The notes: a model not told the origin generated them from the sequence alone. DNA of 64,000 nucleotides from Candidatus Gastranaerophilales bacterium (GCA_947594025.1 CANQDZ010000001.1:1-64000); one strand, 5' to 3'; shown: positions 35,055 to 45,249, numbered from the stretch's first letter. A program made the numbers and translations.

Positions 35055-35962
35055 ATTTAAGCGTAAATTTTAATAAGATTAAACTCAAAAACCCTATTCT
35101 TACAGCCTCAGGAACATACGGCTATAATACGGAATTTGATGATTTTATAGATATAAACAAATTGGGCGGAATTGTAACGAAGGCAATAAGCCTAAAACCA
35201 AGACTCGGAAACGAAGGGGACAGGCTCTTTGAAACGGAATGCGGACTTATAAACAGAATAGGGCTTGAAAATGTCGGAATTGAAAAGTTTTTAGAGGTCA
35301 AAAAGCCGGTTCTTGATGAAAATAATATTTTTTACATTTTAAATATCGCAGGCAATTCATTTGACGAATATTTTAAACTCGCACATATATGTGAAAAAGA
35401 AAATATCAAAGCTATTGAAATCAATGTTTCCTGTCCTAACGTAAAATCAGGCTGTCTTGAATTTGGAACAGACCCCAAAACGCTTTATAAACTTGTAAAA
35501 GGCATCAGAAAAAGATACAAAAGCTTTTTAATTATAAAATTGACCCCTAATGTATCTGATATTGAAAGTCTGGCTCTTGCCGTTCAAAAGGGGGGAGCAG
35601 ATGCAATTTCCGCAATAAATACGGTTAAGGGGCTCGGGGTTAAGCTTGATTATATAAATAATAAATTTACAAAAAGCTTTGTTCAAGGCGGTTTGAGCGG
35701 AAAATGTATAAAGCCTGTCGCCTTATCTATGGTAAAAAGAATAAAAGAGGCTGTCACAATTCCGGTTATTGGAATAGGCGGAATTTCAAATTATAAAGAT
35801 GTTCTTGAATTTATGTGCGTCGGAGCGGATGCGGTTCAAATAGGAACAGAAAACTTCACCAATCCAAATGTCACGGAAATTATTCTGAAAGATTTAGAAA
35901 ATTTTATGAGGGAAAACAATTTTGAAACACTTGAGGACTTAAAAAGGAGTTTAAGATTATGA
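35045..35962 (+). CDS. pyrD: Dihydroorotate dehydrogenase catalytic subunit (class 1B)
   Basis: This FMN enzyme oxidises dihydroorotate to orotate. The N-terminal NPILTASGTYGYN and the catalytic-cysteine region INVSCPNVKSGCLEFG mark class 1B, in agreement with the adjacent pyrK. The FMN-phosphate motif IPVIGIGGISNYKD is near the C-terminus. The 305-aa length is normal. It overlaps both neighbours, so translation is coupled. Confidence 0.97.
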   Translation: MGIDLSVNFNKIKLKNPILTASGTYGYNTEFDDFIDINKLGGIVTKAISLKPRLGNEGDRLFETECGLINRIGLENVGIEKFLEVKKPVLDENNIFYILNIAGNSFDEYFKLAHICEKENIKAIEINVSCPNVKSGCLEFGTDPKTLYKLVKGIRKRYKSFLIIKLTPNVSDIESLALAVQKGGADAISAINTVKGLGVKLDYINNKFTKSFVQGGLSGKCIKPVALSMVKRIKEAVTIPVIGIGGISNYKDVLEFMCVGADAVQIGTENFTNPNVTEIILKDLENFMRENNFETLEDLKRSLRL

Positions 35963-36522
35963 ATAAAACAGTTGAACTTTTAAGAAAATATGATGCACTT
36001 TTGACGGGACATTTTTGTCTTACATCGGGACTTCACTCTGATACGTATTTTCAATGTGCAAAGTTATACCAATATCCGAATGTTGTGGAAAAACTTGCAA
36101 AAGAACTTGCAAAAAAGCTAAAGGGTATTGAATTTGATACAATAATTGCCCCTGCAATCGGAGCGGTAATTTTTGGTTATGAGGTTGCAAAGCAAACGGG
36201 CAAAAGAAATTTATTTGTTGAAAGAAAAGACGACAAAATGCAGTTGAGGAGAGGTTACACCCTAAAAAAAGGTGAGCGCGTTGTAATTATTGAAGATGTT
36301 ATTACAACTGCAAGAACAATTTATGAAACACAAGATGCAATAAAAGACTTTGGACCTGAAGTGGTTGCCGTTGGCTGCATTGTAGACAGAACTCAAGGCA
36401 AAACGGGTCTTAAAATAAATTCCGTAATTCAGGCAGACCCCGTTTTGTATAACCCTGATAATTGCCCCCTTTGCAAACAGGGAATTGAAGTTGTAAAACC
36501 CGGTTCAAGGGTCGGTAAGTAG
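35959..36522 (+). CDS. pyrE: Orotate phosphoribosyltransferase
   Basis: This enzyme joins orotate and PRPP to give OMP. The PRPP-binding motif VVIIEDVITTARTIYE is clear. LTSGLHSDTYFQCAKLY near the N-terminus binds orotate. A C-terminal CPLCKQG pair is present, as in many members of this branch. It has 187 aa. The ATG overlaps the pyrD stop by 4 nt. Confidence 0.96.
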   Translation: MNKTVELLRKYDALLTGHFCLTSGLHSDTYFQCAKLYQYPNVVEKLAKELAKKLKGIEFDTIIAPAIGAVIFGYEVAKQTGKRNLFVERKDDKMQLRRGYTLKKGERVVIIEDVITTARTIYETQDAIKDFGPEVVAVGCIVDRTQGKTGLKINSVIQADPVLYNPDNCPLCKQGIEVVKPGSRVGK

Positions 36523-36524
36523 AT

Positions 36525-37397
36525 ATGGAAAATTTAATCTCAATTAAAAATTTAACAAACGAAGACATTCTAAAAATTATGAGAATGGCAGACGGATTTG
36601 AAAAAAAGAAAATAAAATCATCCGTTAAAGATAAAAATGTCTGCATGATGTTTTTTGAAAATTCTACAAGGACAAGATTTTCTTTTGAAATGGCGGCTCA
36701 TAATTTAGGTCTTAGAGTTTTTAATTTTGACACTCAGAAAACCTCTTTATCTAAAGGTGAAAGCCTGTTTGACACAATTCAAAACTTATCTTCAATAGGA
36801 ATAAATTGTTGTGTTGTAAGAAGCAAAGAAAGTATCATCACAAGCCTTTTAGATACTAATATGAGGTTTATAAACGCAGGTGAAGGAACAATTTCTCACC
36901 CGACTCAGGCTCTTTTGGACTTTTATACAATTCAAAAGCATTTTGACGATTTAACGGATAAAAAAGTTGTGATTGTGGGAGATATCAAACATTCAAGAGT
37001 TGCAAAGTCAAATGCGGAGCTTTTATCAAGATTTGGCGCAGATATAGTGCTTGCGGCACCCGATTATTTTCAAGATAATTCAATTAAAAATGTAAGATAC
37101 AGTGAAAATTTAAATGAAGAACTAAAAGACGCCGATATCACAATGGGGCTGAGAATACAAAAGGAAAGAATTGAAGAAAACATAAAATTTGATGATTACA
37201 TTAAAAACTTTCAAATAAATTCTTCAAATATCAATAAAAATACTTTATTAATGCACCCGGGTCCCGTAAACAGAGATGTTGAGCTATCAAGCGAACTTGT
37301 CAATTCAAGTATGGGCTCTGTCATACTGGAGCAGGCGAAAAACGGAGTATATATCAGAATGGCGGTTTTAGATATGATTATCGGGGGCAAAAGATGA
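36525..37397 (+). CDS. pyrB: Aspartate carbamoyltransferase catalytic chain
   Basis: This enzyme forms carbamoyl aspartate. The carbamoyl-phosphate motif FFENSTRTRFSFEMA is at residues 44-58. The catalytic HPTQALLDFYTI and the MHPGPVNRDVE loop are present. At 290 aa it is slightly short but complete. No pyrI regulatory chain is nearby, so feedback control by PyrI seems absent. It starts 2 nt after pyrE. Confidence 0.96.
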   Translation: MENLISIKNLTNEDILKIMRMADGFEKKKIKSSVKDKNVCMMFFENSTRTRFSFEMAAHNLGLRVFNFDTQKTSLSKGESLFDTIQNLSSIGINCCVVRSKESIITSLLDTNMRFINAGEGTISHPTQALLDFYTIQKHFDDLTDKKVVIVGDIKHSRVAKSNAELLSRFGADIVLAAPDYFQDNSIKNVRYSENLNEELKDADITMGLRIQKERIEENIKFDDYIKNFQINSSNINKNTLLMHPGPVNRDVELSSELVNSSMGSVILEQAKNGVYIRMAVLDMIIGGKR

Positions 37398-38374
37398 AAA
37401 TAGTTGAAATTCCTGCTCTTATTGATATGCATGTCCATTTTAGAGAACCCGGATTTACGGAAAAAGAAACAATATTATCGGGCTTAAAATCAGCCCGTGC
37501 AGGAGGCTTTGGCTGTGTTTGCACAATGCCTAACACAAAACCCGTCGCAGATAATGTTGAAACGTTAAGATACATTTTGGACGAGGCTAAAAAATATCCC
37601 TATGTTACAATTTATCCCATTTGTGCGGTTACTAAAAATTTAAATTCCAAAGTTCTTGTTAATTTTAAAGAGCTTAAAAATAACGGTGCAGTTGCTTTTT
37701 CAAATGACGGTTTGCCGATTTTAGATAAAAAGGTTTTCAAATCAGCGCTTGAATCAGGGGAACTTATAATTTCTCACCTTGAGGATGAAGCGTCTGAAGC
37801 TAAGTGGCAAATTGAAATATATAAACAGGTGCTTGAAGAAAAAAAAGTTTTGCCAAAACTCCATTTTGCACACATTTCAAAAAAAAGAACTCTTGATTTA
37901 ATACGAAAAGAAAAACCGAATTGTCCGACACTCACGGTTGAAACCTGTCCTCATTATTTTACCTTTACAAAAGATAATGTTAAGAACAACGGAATTTATA
38001 AAATGAACCCTGCACTCGGAGATGAGGAAGATAAAGAGGCGGTTATTGAAGCAATTTTAGACGATACCATAGATGTTATATCAACCGACCATGCCCCCCA
38101 TACAATTGAGGAAAAACTCCTTCCTTACGATAAGGCTCCAAACGGAATAACAGGGCTTGAAACAGCATTTTCACTTGTATATTCGAAATTTGGAATTGAT
38201 ACGGTAATAAAAAAGATGTCAATTATGCCAAAAAAAATTTTAGACATAGAAGATTACAAAAAAGTAAAGGCAGACTTGGATAAGATTTGGGAAGTAAATT
38301 CGAAAGCGTTCAAAACTAAATGCAAAGTATCTCCATATGAAGGGATGATTTTAAAGGGGAAAATAATATGTTAA
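37394..38374 (+). CDS. pyrC: Dihydroorotase, short type I form
   Basis: This zinc amidohydrolase closes carbamoyl aspartate to dihydroorotate. The metal motif DMHVHFREPG begins at residue 11. The bridging Asp motif AFSNDG and the catalytic STDHAPH are present. At 326 aa it lacks most of the N-terminal beta-sandwich domain of the usual 420-430-aa type I enzymes, but the barrel motifs are intact. It overlaps pyrB by 4 nt and pyrF by 7 nt. Confidence 0.94.
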   Translation: MKIVEIPALIDMHVHFREPGFTEKETILSGLKSARAGGFGCVCTMPNTKPVADNVETLRYILDEAKKYPYVTIYPICAVTKNLNSKVLVNFKELKNNGAVAFSNDGLPILDKKVFKSALESGELIISHLEDEASEAKWQIEIYKQVLEEKKVLPKLHFAHISKKRTLDLIRKEKPNCPTLTVETCPHYFTFTKDNVKNNGIYKMNPALGDEEDKEAVIEAILDDTIDVISTDHAPHTIEEKLLPYDKAPNGITGLETAFSLVYSKFGIDTVIKKMSIMPKKILDIEDYKKVKADLDKIWEVNSKAFKTKCKVSPYEGMILKGKIIC

Positions 38375-39099
38375 AAGATAACGAAATAAAAGAAAAAATA
38401 TGCTTAGCTCTTGATGTCGAAAATATAGAAAAAGCAAAAAAACTTGTTGAGGACCTTGCACCATACGTCGGAACATTTAAAATCGGACTTCAATTATATT
38501 GTGCCTACGGAAATGAAATTATTGATTATATTAAAGAAAAAAACGGCAATTTCTTTTTGGATGTTAAACTTATGGATATTCCAAATACCGTTAAAAAAGC
38601 AAGTGAAAGCATAGTAAAAAGGGGGGCAAACTTCTTTAACGTTCATGCGCTTGGCGGAATTGAAATGATGAAAGCGGCATTTGAAGGGGCGGCGGAAGCA
38701 GCTTTAAAACTCGGTAAAAAACCGCCCGTAATTCTTGCGGTTACAATGCTTACAAGCATATCTCAAGATGTTTTGGATAATGAACTTAAAATAGATAAAA
38801 ATGTATCGGATTATGCAATTTATCTTGCAAAACTTGCAAAAAAAGCGGGACTTGCGGGAGTTGTTGCTTCCCCTCTTGAAGTTGAAAGAATTAAAAAAGA
38901 AACGGGCAAAGATTTTAAAGTATTATGTCCTGGTATCAGACCTTGCTGGGCAAGCAAAAATGACCAAAAAAGAATTGCAACTCCCAAAGATACCGTTCAA
39001 AAGGGAGCTGATTACATAGTATTGGGGCGCGCGGTTACAAGCGCAGATAATCCTATTGAAGCAATTAAAAAAATATATGATGAATTAAGGGAAATATAA
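38368..39099 (+). CDS. pyrF: Orotidine 5'-phosphate decarboxylase
   Basis: This enzyme performs the last step to UMP. The catalytic Asp-Lys-Asp array is in FFLDVKLMDIPNTV, and KIGLQLY precedes it. The phosphate loop YIVLGRAVTSADNP closes the barrel. It has 243 aa, typical for the short PyrF group. The start overlaps pyrC by 7 nt, and carA follows after 2 nt. Confidence 0.97.
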   Translation: MLKDNEIKEKICLALDVENIEKAKKLVEDLAPYVGTFKIGLQLYCAYGNEIIDYIKEKNGNFFLDVKLMDIPNTVKKASESIVKRGANFFNVHALGGIEMMKAAFEGAAEAALKLGKKPPVILAVTMLTSISQDVLDNELKIDKNVSDYAIYLAKLAKKAGLAGVVASPLEVERIKKETGKDFKVLCPGIRPCWASKNDQKRIATPKDTVQKGADYIVLGRAVTSADNPIEAIKKIYDELREI

Positions 39100-39101
39100 T
39101 A

Positions 39102-40193
39102 ATGGCAACACTATTACTGGAAGACGGAACTATATTAAAAGGAAAAAATTTTGGGGCGGAAGGTACAAAAATTGGTGAAATTGTATTTAACACGTCAATG
39201 AACGGATATCAAGAAACGGTTTCTGACCCGAGCTATGCAAATCAAATAATAACTATGACGTATCCTGAAATCGGAAACTACGGTTTAAATGAAGAAGATT
39301 TTGAATCAAAAAAACCTGAATGTCTCGGTTTTGTTGTTAAAAACTATTGCAAAAACGAATCTCATTATCAAAGCACTAAAAAACTCGGGGAATATTTTAA
39401 AGAAAACGGGGTTATAGCTATTGAGGGAATAGATACAAGAACCCTTACACGCAAAATAAGAGATATGGGAACAATGAAATGCTTAATAACCTCGGAAAAT
39501 TTAAAAGAACACGAGCTTTCCGAAAATTTTGCAAAAATTGCAATGTATAAATTTAACCCTGATGTTGTAAAAACGGTTACCGCAAAAGAAAATTACAAAT
39601 ACAATAATGAGGGCGAAATAAATATTGCTCTTTTGGATTACGGCTGTAAATCAGGAATTATGAAAAACCTTGCAATAAGAGGGTGTAACGTTTCAGTGTT
39701 TAAGGCGGATACAAAAGCGGAAGAAATATTAAACGGCGGATTTGATTGCGTATTTTTATCAAACGGCCCCGGAGACCCGAGCGATTGTCACGATGAAATA
39801 GAAACCATAAAAAATCTTATAGGTAAAATTTCGATTTTTGCAATTTGTCTTGGTTATCAGCTTTTAGGAATAGTTTTAGGCGCAAAAACGTATAAACTTA
39901 AATACGGTCACAGAGGAGGAAACCACCCTGTTATAAACCTTGAAACGAACAAAATTATAATTACATCTCAAAACCACGGGTACGCAATAGATGAAAAAAC
40001 TCTCACGGGACTTATGAGTGCAACTTATAAAAATTTGAATGACGGCACATTGGAAGGTTTTAAGTCTGAAAGATTAAAAATATACGCCGTCCAATTTCAC
40101 CCTGAAGCTGCGGCAGGTCCGACCGATGCAAGCATTATTTTTGACGAATGGGTAGAAATTATGAAAAAGGAGAAAGCAAATGCCAAAAATTAA
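39102..40193 (+). CDS. carA: Carbamoyl-phosphate synthase small chain
   Basis: This is the glutamine amidotransferase subunit of CPSase. The N-terminal domain starts LLLEDGTILKGKNFG. The GATase nucleophile is in FAICLGYQLLG, and the His-Glu pair in QFHPEAAAGP. The usual CLGHQ reads CLGYQ here. It has 363 aa. The carB start lies inside its last codons (14-nt overlap). Confidence 0.96.
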   Translation: MATLLLEDGTILKGKNFGAEGTKIGEIVFNTSMNGYQETVSDPSYANQIITMTYPEIGNYGLNEEDFESKKPECLGFVVKNYCKNESHYQSTKKLGEYFKENGVIAIEGIDTRTLTRKIRDMGTMKCLITSENLKEHELSENFAKIAMYKFNPDVVKTVTAKENYKYNNEGEINIALLDYGCKSGIMKNLAIRGCNVSVFKADTKAEEILNGGFDCVFLSNGPGDPSDCHDEIETIKNLIGKISIFAICLGYQLLGIVLGAKTYKLKYGHRGGNHPVINLETNKIIITSQNHGYAIDEKTLTGLMSATYKNLNDGTLEGFKSERLKIYAVQFHPEAAAGPTDASIIFDEWVEIMKKEKANAKN

Positions 40194-43100
40194 AAATATA
40201 AAAAAAGTTTTAGTTATAGGCTCAGGACCTATCGTTATAGGACAGGCGGCAGAATTTGATTACGCAGGCGTGCAGGCTTGTCTTGCCCTAAAAGAAGAAG
40301 GGATTGAAGTTGTACTTATAAACTCAAATCCCGCAACAATTATGACGGACACGCACATTGCAGACAGGGTATATATAGAACCGTTAAATGCTGAAACTAT
40401 TGAAAGGATAATAGAAAAAGAACGTCCGCATGGTATTATAGTCACCCTTGGGGGACAAACAGCACTAAACTTGGGAGTTGAACTCGATAAAAAAGGAGTG
40501 TTTGAAAAATATAACGTAAAAGTTTTAGGCACAAACATTGAATCTATTAAAAAAGGTGAAGACAGACAGCTTTTCAAGGATTTAATGCAAGAAATAAATG
40601 AACCTATTCCTGAAAGTATGACGGCTTCCAGTCTTGAAGAAGCTCAAATTTTTGCGGATAAAATAGGTTTTCCGATAATTATCCGTCCCGCTTTTACTTT
40701 AGGAGGAACGGGAGGAGGAATTGCAACAAATCAACAAGAATATGAAGAAATAGTTGCAATGGGGCTTTCTCAATCAACGGCAAATCAAGTACTGGTTGAA
40801 AAATCAATTGCAGGTTACAAAGAAATTGAATACGAGGTTATAAGAGATGCAAATGACACCGTTATAACCGTATGCAATATGGAAAATATAGACCCAATCG
40901 GTATTCACACGGGGGACAGTTTTGTTGTTGCGCCAAGCCAAACACTTACAAATAATGAAGTTCAAATGCTTAGAACCTCTGCAATAAAAATTGTTCGTGC
41001 GCTTGGTATTGAAGGCGGATGTAACGTACAAATGGCGCTTGATACAAAATCAAAACAATATTACATAATTGAAGTTAACCCCAGAGTTTCAAGGTCTTCC
41101 GCTCTTGCGTCAAAAGCAACGGGATATCCTATTGCCAAAATCGCAACAAAAATTGCAATAGGGTACAATTTACACGAAATTAAAAATGCTGTTACAGGCA
41201 AAACAGTTGCAGCATTTGAGCCAAGCCTTGATTATGTTGTTGTAAAAATACCAAAATGGCCTTTTGATAAATTTGCAACAGGGGATAGAATGCTCGGCAC
41301 AAAGATGAAAGCGACCGGCGAAGTTATGGCGCTTGGCAGAACTTTTGAAAACAGCTTCAAGAAAGCAATAACTTCTCTTGAGGATAAACATACTGGGCTT
41401 TTACATTATAAATTTGAAGAATACGATGACGAAACTTTAATTCAGGAATGTTCAATTCAAGATGACAGACGTATGTTCAGAGTCGCAGAAGCTCTAAAAA
41501 GAGGGGTGGATGTAAATAAATTACATGAAATTACCAAAATTGATGTGTGGTTTATTTCAAAAATAAAGGATATTGTTGACTTAAGCACATCACTTGAAAA
41601 AGAAGAATTGACCGAGGAATTATACAAAAAAGCAAAAGAATTCGGCTTCCTTGATTCCGAGATACTTTCTGCAACAGGCTTAAAACAAGAGGACCTCGAT
41701 AAATTCAATTATGAATGTTCTTTTAAAACGGTTGATACCTGCGCGGGAGAATTTGAAGCAGCAACACCTTATTTCTATTCAACATACGGCGAAAAATGCG
41801 AAATTGAAGAAATTAAAAAAGACAATAAAAAAGAAAACATTGTGGTTTTAGGCTCAGGTCCAATCAGAATAGGTCAAGGCATTGAGTTTGATTATTGTTC
41901 GGTACATTGTGCGTGGGCAATTAAAGATATGGGGCTTGAGTCAGTTATGATAAATTCAAACCCTGAAACGCTTTCAACGGATTTTAACATCGCAACAAGA
42001 CTTTATTTTGAACCGATGAATATTGAAAATGTGATGAATGTCATCAAAAAAGAAAATCCCAAAGGGGTTATGGTTCAATTTGGCGGACAAACAGCAATTA
42101 ACCTTGCTCCAAAACTTGAAGAACACGGGGTTAAAATTCTGGGTACAAGCCTTCAAAGCATAAATGCCGTTGAAAACAGAAAAGAATTTGAGAAGCTTTT
42201 ATCAGACCTTAAAATTCCACAGCCAAAAGGAAGAGGGGTAAAATCTTCAAAGGAAGCGCTTGAAACCACAAAAGAATTGGGGTATCCGGTTCTCGTCCGC
42301 CCTTCTTACGTTATAGGCGGGCGCGGTATGCAGGTTGTATACAACGATGACGAACTTTTAACCTACATAAATGAAGCATTTAAATTTTCTGACGAACATC
42401 CGGTTTTAATTGACCAGTATTTAGAGGGTCTTGAATGCGAACTTGATGCAATATCAGACGGACGGGATATTTTAATTCCTGCGATATGCGAACATATAGA
42501 GCGTGCGGGAGTTCACTCGGGCGACAGCATGAGCATATATCCGAGCAGAAATATAAGCAGAAAACTGCAAAATGATATGGTTAAATATGCAAAGAAAATT
42601 GCCCGTGCCGTTAAAATACAAGGATTAATGAATATCCAATTCATTATAAAAGATGAAAAAGTATACGTCATTGAAGTTAACCCGAGGGCAAGCAGAACCG
42701 TTCCTATATTCTCTAAAGTAACGGGCATTCCAATGGTTAAAATTGCAACAGAGATTGCTCTCGGTAAAAGCCTGAGGTCTTGCGGATACGGAGTGGGGCT
42801 TTATCCTGCGACAAAGCTTGTGTGCGTTAAAATGCCCATTTTCTCATTCCAAAAGCTAAATAGAATTGACCCTGCACTTGCTCCTGAAATGAAGTCAACA
42901 GGCGAAGTTTTAGGTATAGATTACAGTTATAAAAACGCTCTTTTAAAAGCATTTATTATGGGCGGATATAAATTTGGCGGACACAAACAAAGGGCATTAA
43001 TTTCACTTAATGACCACTACAAAGAGCCCGCTCTTAAAATAGCAAAGAAAGCATTTGCCCTCGGTTATTTCTTTATGGCAACTTGGGGAACGCATAAATT

Positions 43101-43401
43101 CCTTGAAAAAAACGGTGTGCCTTCCAAGATGATTGAAAAGTTTATGATAGATAAACTTCAAAAGAGAATGAAAAACGGAAGATTAAGCTTTGTCTTAAAC
43201 ACGCCTACGACAGGAAAAGATTCACAAAAAAGCGGTTTTCAGATAAGAACAATTGCCGAGATGTATTCTATCCCTTGTTTTACCTCAATAGATACCGCAA
43301 ATGCTTTTTTGAAAGCCGTCAAAACTTATGACAAAGGTGCAAAATTAAATTGCGATGTCGTATCAAACTATCGCAAAAAGAAATTTTTAGGTATATTTTA
43401 A
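40180..43401 (+). CDS. carB: Carbamoyl-phosphate synthase large chain
   Basis: The 1073-aa synthetase subunit is made of two homologous ATP-grasp halves. Each half begins with a VLVIGSGPIVIGQAAEFDYA-like motif (residues 10-29 and again about 557-576) and has RPAFTLGGTGGG or RPSYVIGGRGMQ as its nucleotide loop. The C-terminal 130 residues form the MGS-like allosteric domain, where UMP and other effectors bind in homologues. Full length, no break. Confidence 0.98.
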   Translation: MPKIKNIKKVLVIGSGPIVIGQAAEFDYAGVQACLALKEEGIEVVLINSNPATIMTDTHIADRVYIEPLNAETIERIIEKERPHGIIVTLGGQTALNLGVELDKKGVFEKYNVKVLGTNIESIKKGEDRQLFKDLMQEINEPIPESMTASSLEEAQIFADKIGFPIIIRPAFTLGGTGGGIATNQQEYEEIVAMGLSQSTANQVLVEKSIAGYKEIEYEVIRDANDTVITVCNMENIDPIGIHTGDSFVVAPSQTLTNNEVQMLRTSAIKIVRALGIEGGCNVQMALDTKSKQYYIIEVNPRVSRSSALASKATGYPIAKIATKIAIGYNLHEIKNAVTGKTVAAFEPSLDYVVVKIPKWPFDKFATGDRMLGTKMKATGEVMALGRTFENSFKKAITSLEDKHTGLLHYKFEEYDDETLIQECSIQDDRRMFRVAEALKRGVDVNKLHEITKIDVWFISKIKDIVDLSTSLEKEELTEELYKKAKEFGFLDSEILSATGLKQEDLDKFNYECSFKTVDTCAGEFEAATPYFYSTYGEKCEIEEIKKDNKKENIVVLGSGPIRIGQGIEFDYCSVHCAWAIKDMGLESVMINSNPETLSTDFNIATRLYFEPMNIENVMNVIKKENPKGVMVQFGGQTAINLAPKLEEHGVKILGTSLQSINAVENRKEFEKLLSDLKIPQPKGRGVKSSKEALETTKELGYPVLVRPSYVIGGRGMQVVYNDDELLTYINEAFKFSDEHPVLIDQYLEGLECELDAISDGRDILIPAICEHIERAGVHSGDSMSIYPSRNISRKLQNDMVKYAKKIARAVKIQGLMNIQFIIKDEKVYVIEVNPRASRTVPIFSKVTGIPMVKIATEIALGKSLRSCGYGVGLYPATKLVCVKMPIFSFQKLNRIDPALAPEMKSTGEVLGIDYSYKNALLKAFIMGGYKFGGHKQRALISLNDHYKEPALKIAKKAFALGYFFMATWGTHKFLEKNGVPSKMIEKFMIDKLQKRMKNGRLSFVLNTPTTGKDSQKSGFQIRTIAEMYSIPCFTSIDTANAFLKAVKTYDKGAKLNCDVVSNYRKKKFLGIF

Positions 43402-43408
43402 GCTGTAT

Positions 43409-44329
43409 ATGGCTAAGAGTTTGCAAAATGTAAGTACAACCATAAACCTGACAGGATATAGATTGCTGTTCCTGTTAAGACTTTTGATGCAGGGTGCAAT
43501 CTCAAAAGAGCGCATAATAAAGGAATGCGAAAATAACGAATATATAAGAGAAATTTCTTATGACACCATAAGGCTTGATATTAACACTCTTAAAAATGCA
43601 GGCTTTGATATTACAAACTCAATTATAGACGGCGAATACGTCTATATGCTTAAATCTCATCCTCTTGAAATAAAATTCACAAAAGAGGACATTAAAGTCC
43701 TTAACAGAATAAAGAAGATTGCCATTGAACTTTGGAAGTGGGAAGATATAATTTCACTGTATGAAACGTTGGAAAAAATACTGCAGTTTACGGATAACGA
43801 AGAATATAAAGACTCTGTTTTGAATTTTGGCTATTTTATGAAAATAGATTTTCAAATTCTAAAGGAACTTCACAGGCATTGTCTTCAAAATAACGAAATT
43901 GCCGTCAAATATAATTCGCCTAAAAACGGGAATATGCGTATAAAAATGAGGGCTCTTTGGATTGAGCATGATAAAAACACAAATAAAATGCATCTTTTCG
44001 GACAATTCGAACACTATAACTATATAAGCTACTTGAGAATAGATAAAATAACCAAAATAGAAAAAATTTATTTAAAGCCCTCAATCAAGCCCCTTAAGAA
44101 AGAATACAAAACATACAAAGTCAAAAATACGGCAAATTTTACCCCTTTGTTTAATGAAGAAATTATCGAAGAAACATCGGATTTTATAACGGTTAAAACA
44201 ACCGTAGTGAATGACTTTTCCTATGTTCAAAGAATTTTATCTTTAGGCAAAAACGTGGTTGAAGTTGACAAACATACAAGCGCTCAAATTATGGAAAACC
44301 TCCTAAAAACAAGGGAGGTGTACAAATGA
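43409..44329 (+). CDS. WYL-type transcriptional regulator, first of a tandem pair, 306 aa
   Basis: A winged-helix HTH region (residues 12-75, with EISYDTIRLDINTLKNAGFDI) is followed by a WYL-like domain. In the latter, ALWIEHDKNTNKMHLFGQ and YISYLRIDKITKIEKI replace the usual WYL and RxFRLDRI signatures. WYL proteins often bind nucleotide-type ligands. It starts 7 nt after carB, so it probably belongs to the pyr transcript, and overlaps the next regulator by 4 nt. The pairing of two WYL genes recalls PafB-PafC-like arrangements, but the target is unknown. Confidence 0.78.
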   Translation: MAKSLQNVSTTINLTGYRLLFLLRLLMQGAISKERIIKECENNEYIREISYDTIRLDINTLKNAGFDITNSIIDGEYVYMLKSHPLEIKFTKEDIKVLNRIKKIAIELWKWEDIISLYETLEKILQFTDNEEYKDSVLNFGYFMKIDFQILKELHRHCLQNNEIAVKYNSPKNGNMRIKMRALWIEHDKNTNKMHLFGQFEHYNYISYLRIDKITKIEKIYLKPSIKPLKKEYKTYKVKNTANFTPLFNEEIIEETSDFITVKTTVVNDFSYVQRILSLGKNVVEVDKHTSAQIMENLLKTREVYK

Positions 44330-45201
44330 CAAAAAGAATAATTGAAACAAGCTATCGCATAATCCAAATGTTAAATTTTCTTTTTGAAAAGCCGAGAACT
44401 CTTGAGGAGTTAATGTATCTTTTTGATGTCCAAGAGTGTGCAATTGAAAGAAAAACCATCACAAAATATTTTGCAACTTTGAGAAAATTCGGTTGTGTTA
44501 TCACGAAAGAAAATAATAAATTTGTTTTAAGCCATTCTCCGTTTTTTGTTAACTTTAATAAAGAAGATATCAGAAATCTTAATAACCTTTATTTCTTATC
44601 GAAAGAAGTTTTAGTTAAAAGCCAGCACAAAAAGCTTTCAAACATAATAAGTTTATTGTACGGAAAATCAAATAACCGCATTGTTGAAGATGATACTCAA
44701 AGCTCTTACGGTGTTTTTGGTAAATACAAAGAAAAAATAGAAATGCTGTCAAACTACTTGTATGATGAAGCACCCAAAGTCAGAATTTCATACAATGACG
44801 AAAAAATAATTGCAAAGCTCAGAAACTTTAAATATAAAAGAAAAAATATCTATATAATGGTATTTGATGAAGAAAAAACGGAAAACAGACTTTTGCTTTT
44901 AGATAACATTCTTAATGTTGAAAATTTATCGCAAATCTCATCTAAAATGAATTTTGCAAAACCAACCGTATTCAAATTAAAGGGCAGAATCGCAAAAGGT
45001 TACACAAGTCCTTATGAAGAAGAAACCATAACTTATCTTGATGACGGTTCAATTATCGTTGAAAATAAATATGAAGATAAAAAGATATTAAGACAAAGGC
45101 TTTTAAAATATTTTGATATGTGTGAGATAATAGAACCGGAATCGGAAAGAGAAGAATTTAAAAAGACAATTGATATGTATATAAAAAAATATACGTCATA
45201 A
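44326..45201 (+). CDS. WYL-type transcriptional regulator, second of a tandem pair, 291 aa
   Basis: Its architecture matches the preceding protein: an N-terminal HTH (RTLEELMYLFDV...IERKTITKYFATLRKFG, residues 22-62), a helical linker, and a degenerate WYL domain around NIYIMVFDEEKTENRLLLLD. The C-terminus is strongly charged. The ATGA overlap with the previous gene implies coupled translation and perhaps a heterodimer. The two proteins are distant paralogues rather than copies. Confidence 0.75.
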   Translation: MTKRIIETSYRIIQMLNFLFEKPRTLEELMYLFDVQECAIERKTITKYFATLRKFGCVITKENNKFVLSHSPFFVNFNKEDIRNLNNLYFLSKEVLVKSQHKKLSNIISLLYGKSNNRIVEDDTQSSYGVFGKYKEKIEMLSNYLYDEAPKVRISYNDEKIIAKLRNFKYKRKNIYIMVFDEEKTENRLLLLDNILNVENLSQISSKMNFAKPTVFKLKGRIAKGYTSPYEEETITYLDDGSIIVENKYEDKKILRQRLLKYFDMCEIIEPESEREEFKKTIDMYIKKYTS

Positions 45202-45249
45202 AAGCTTTTTATATTCCGTTACATTCTGTATATTTTAACCCCTCAAATA

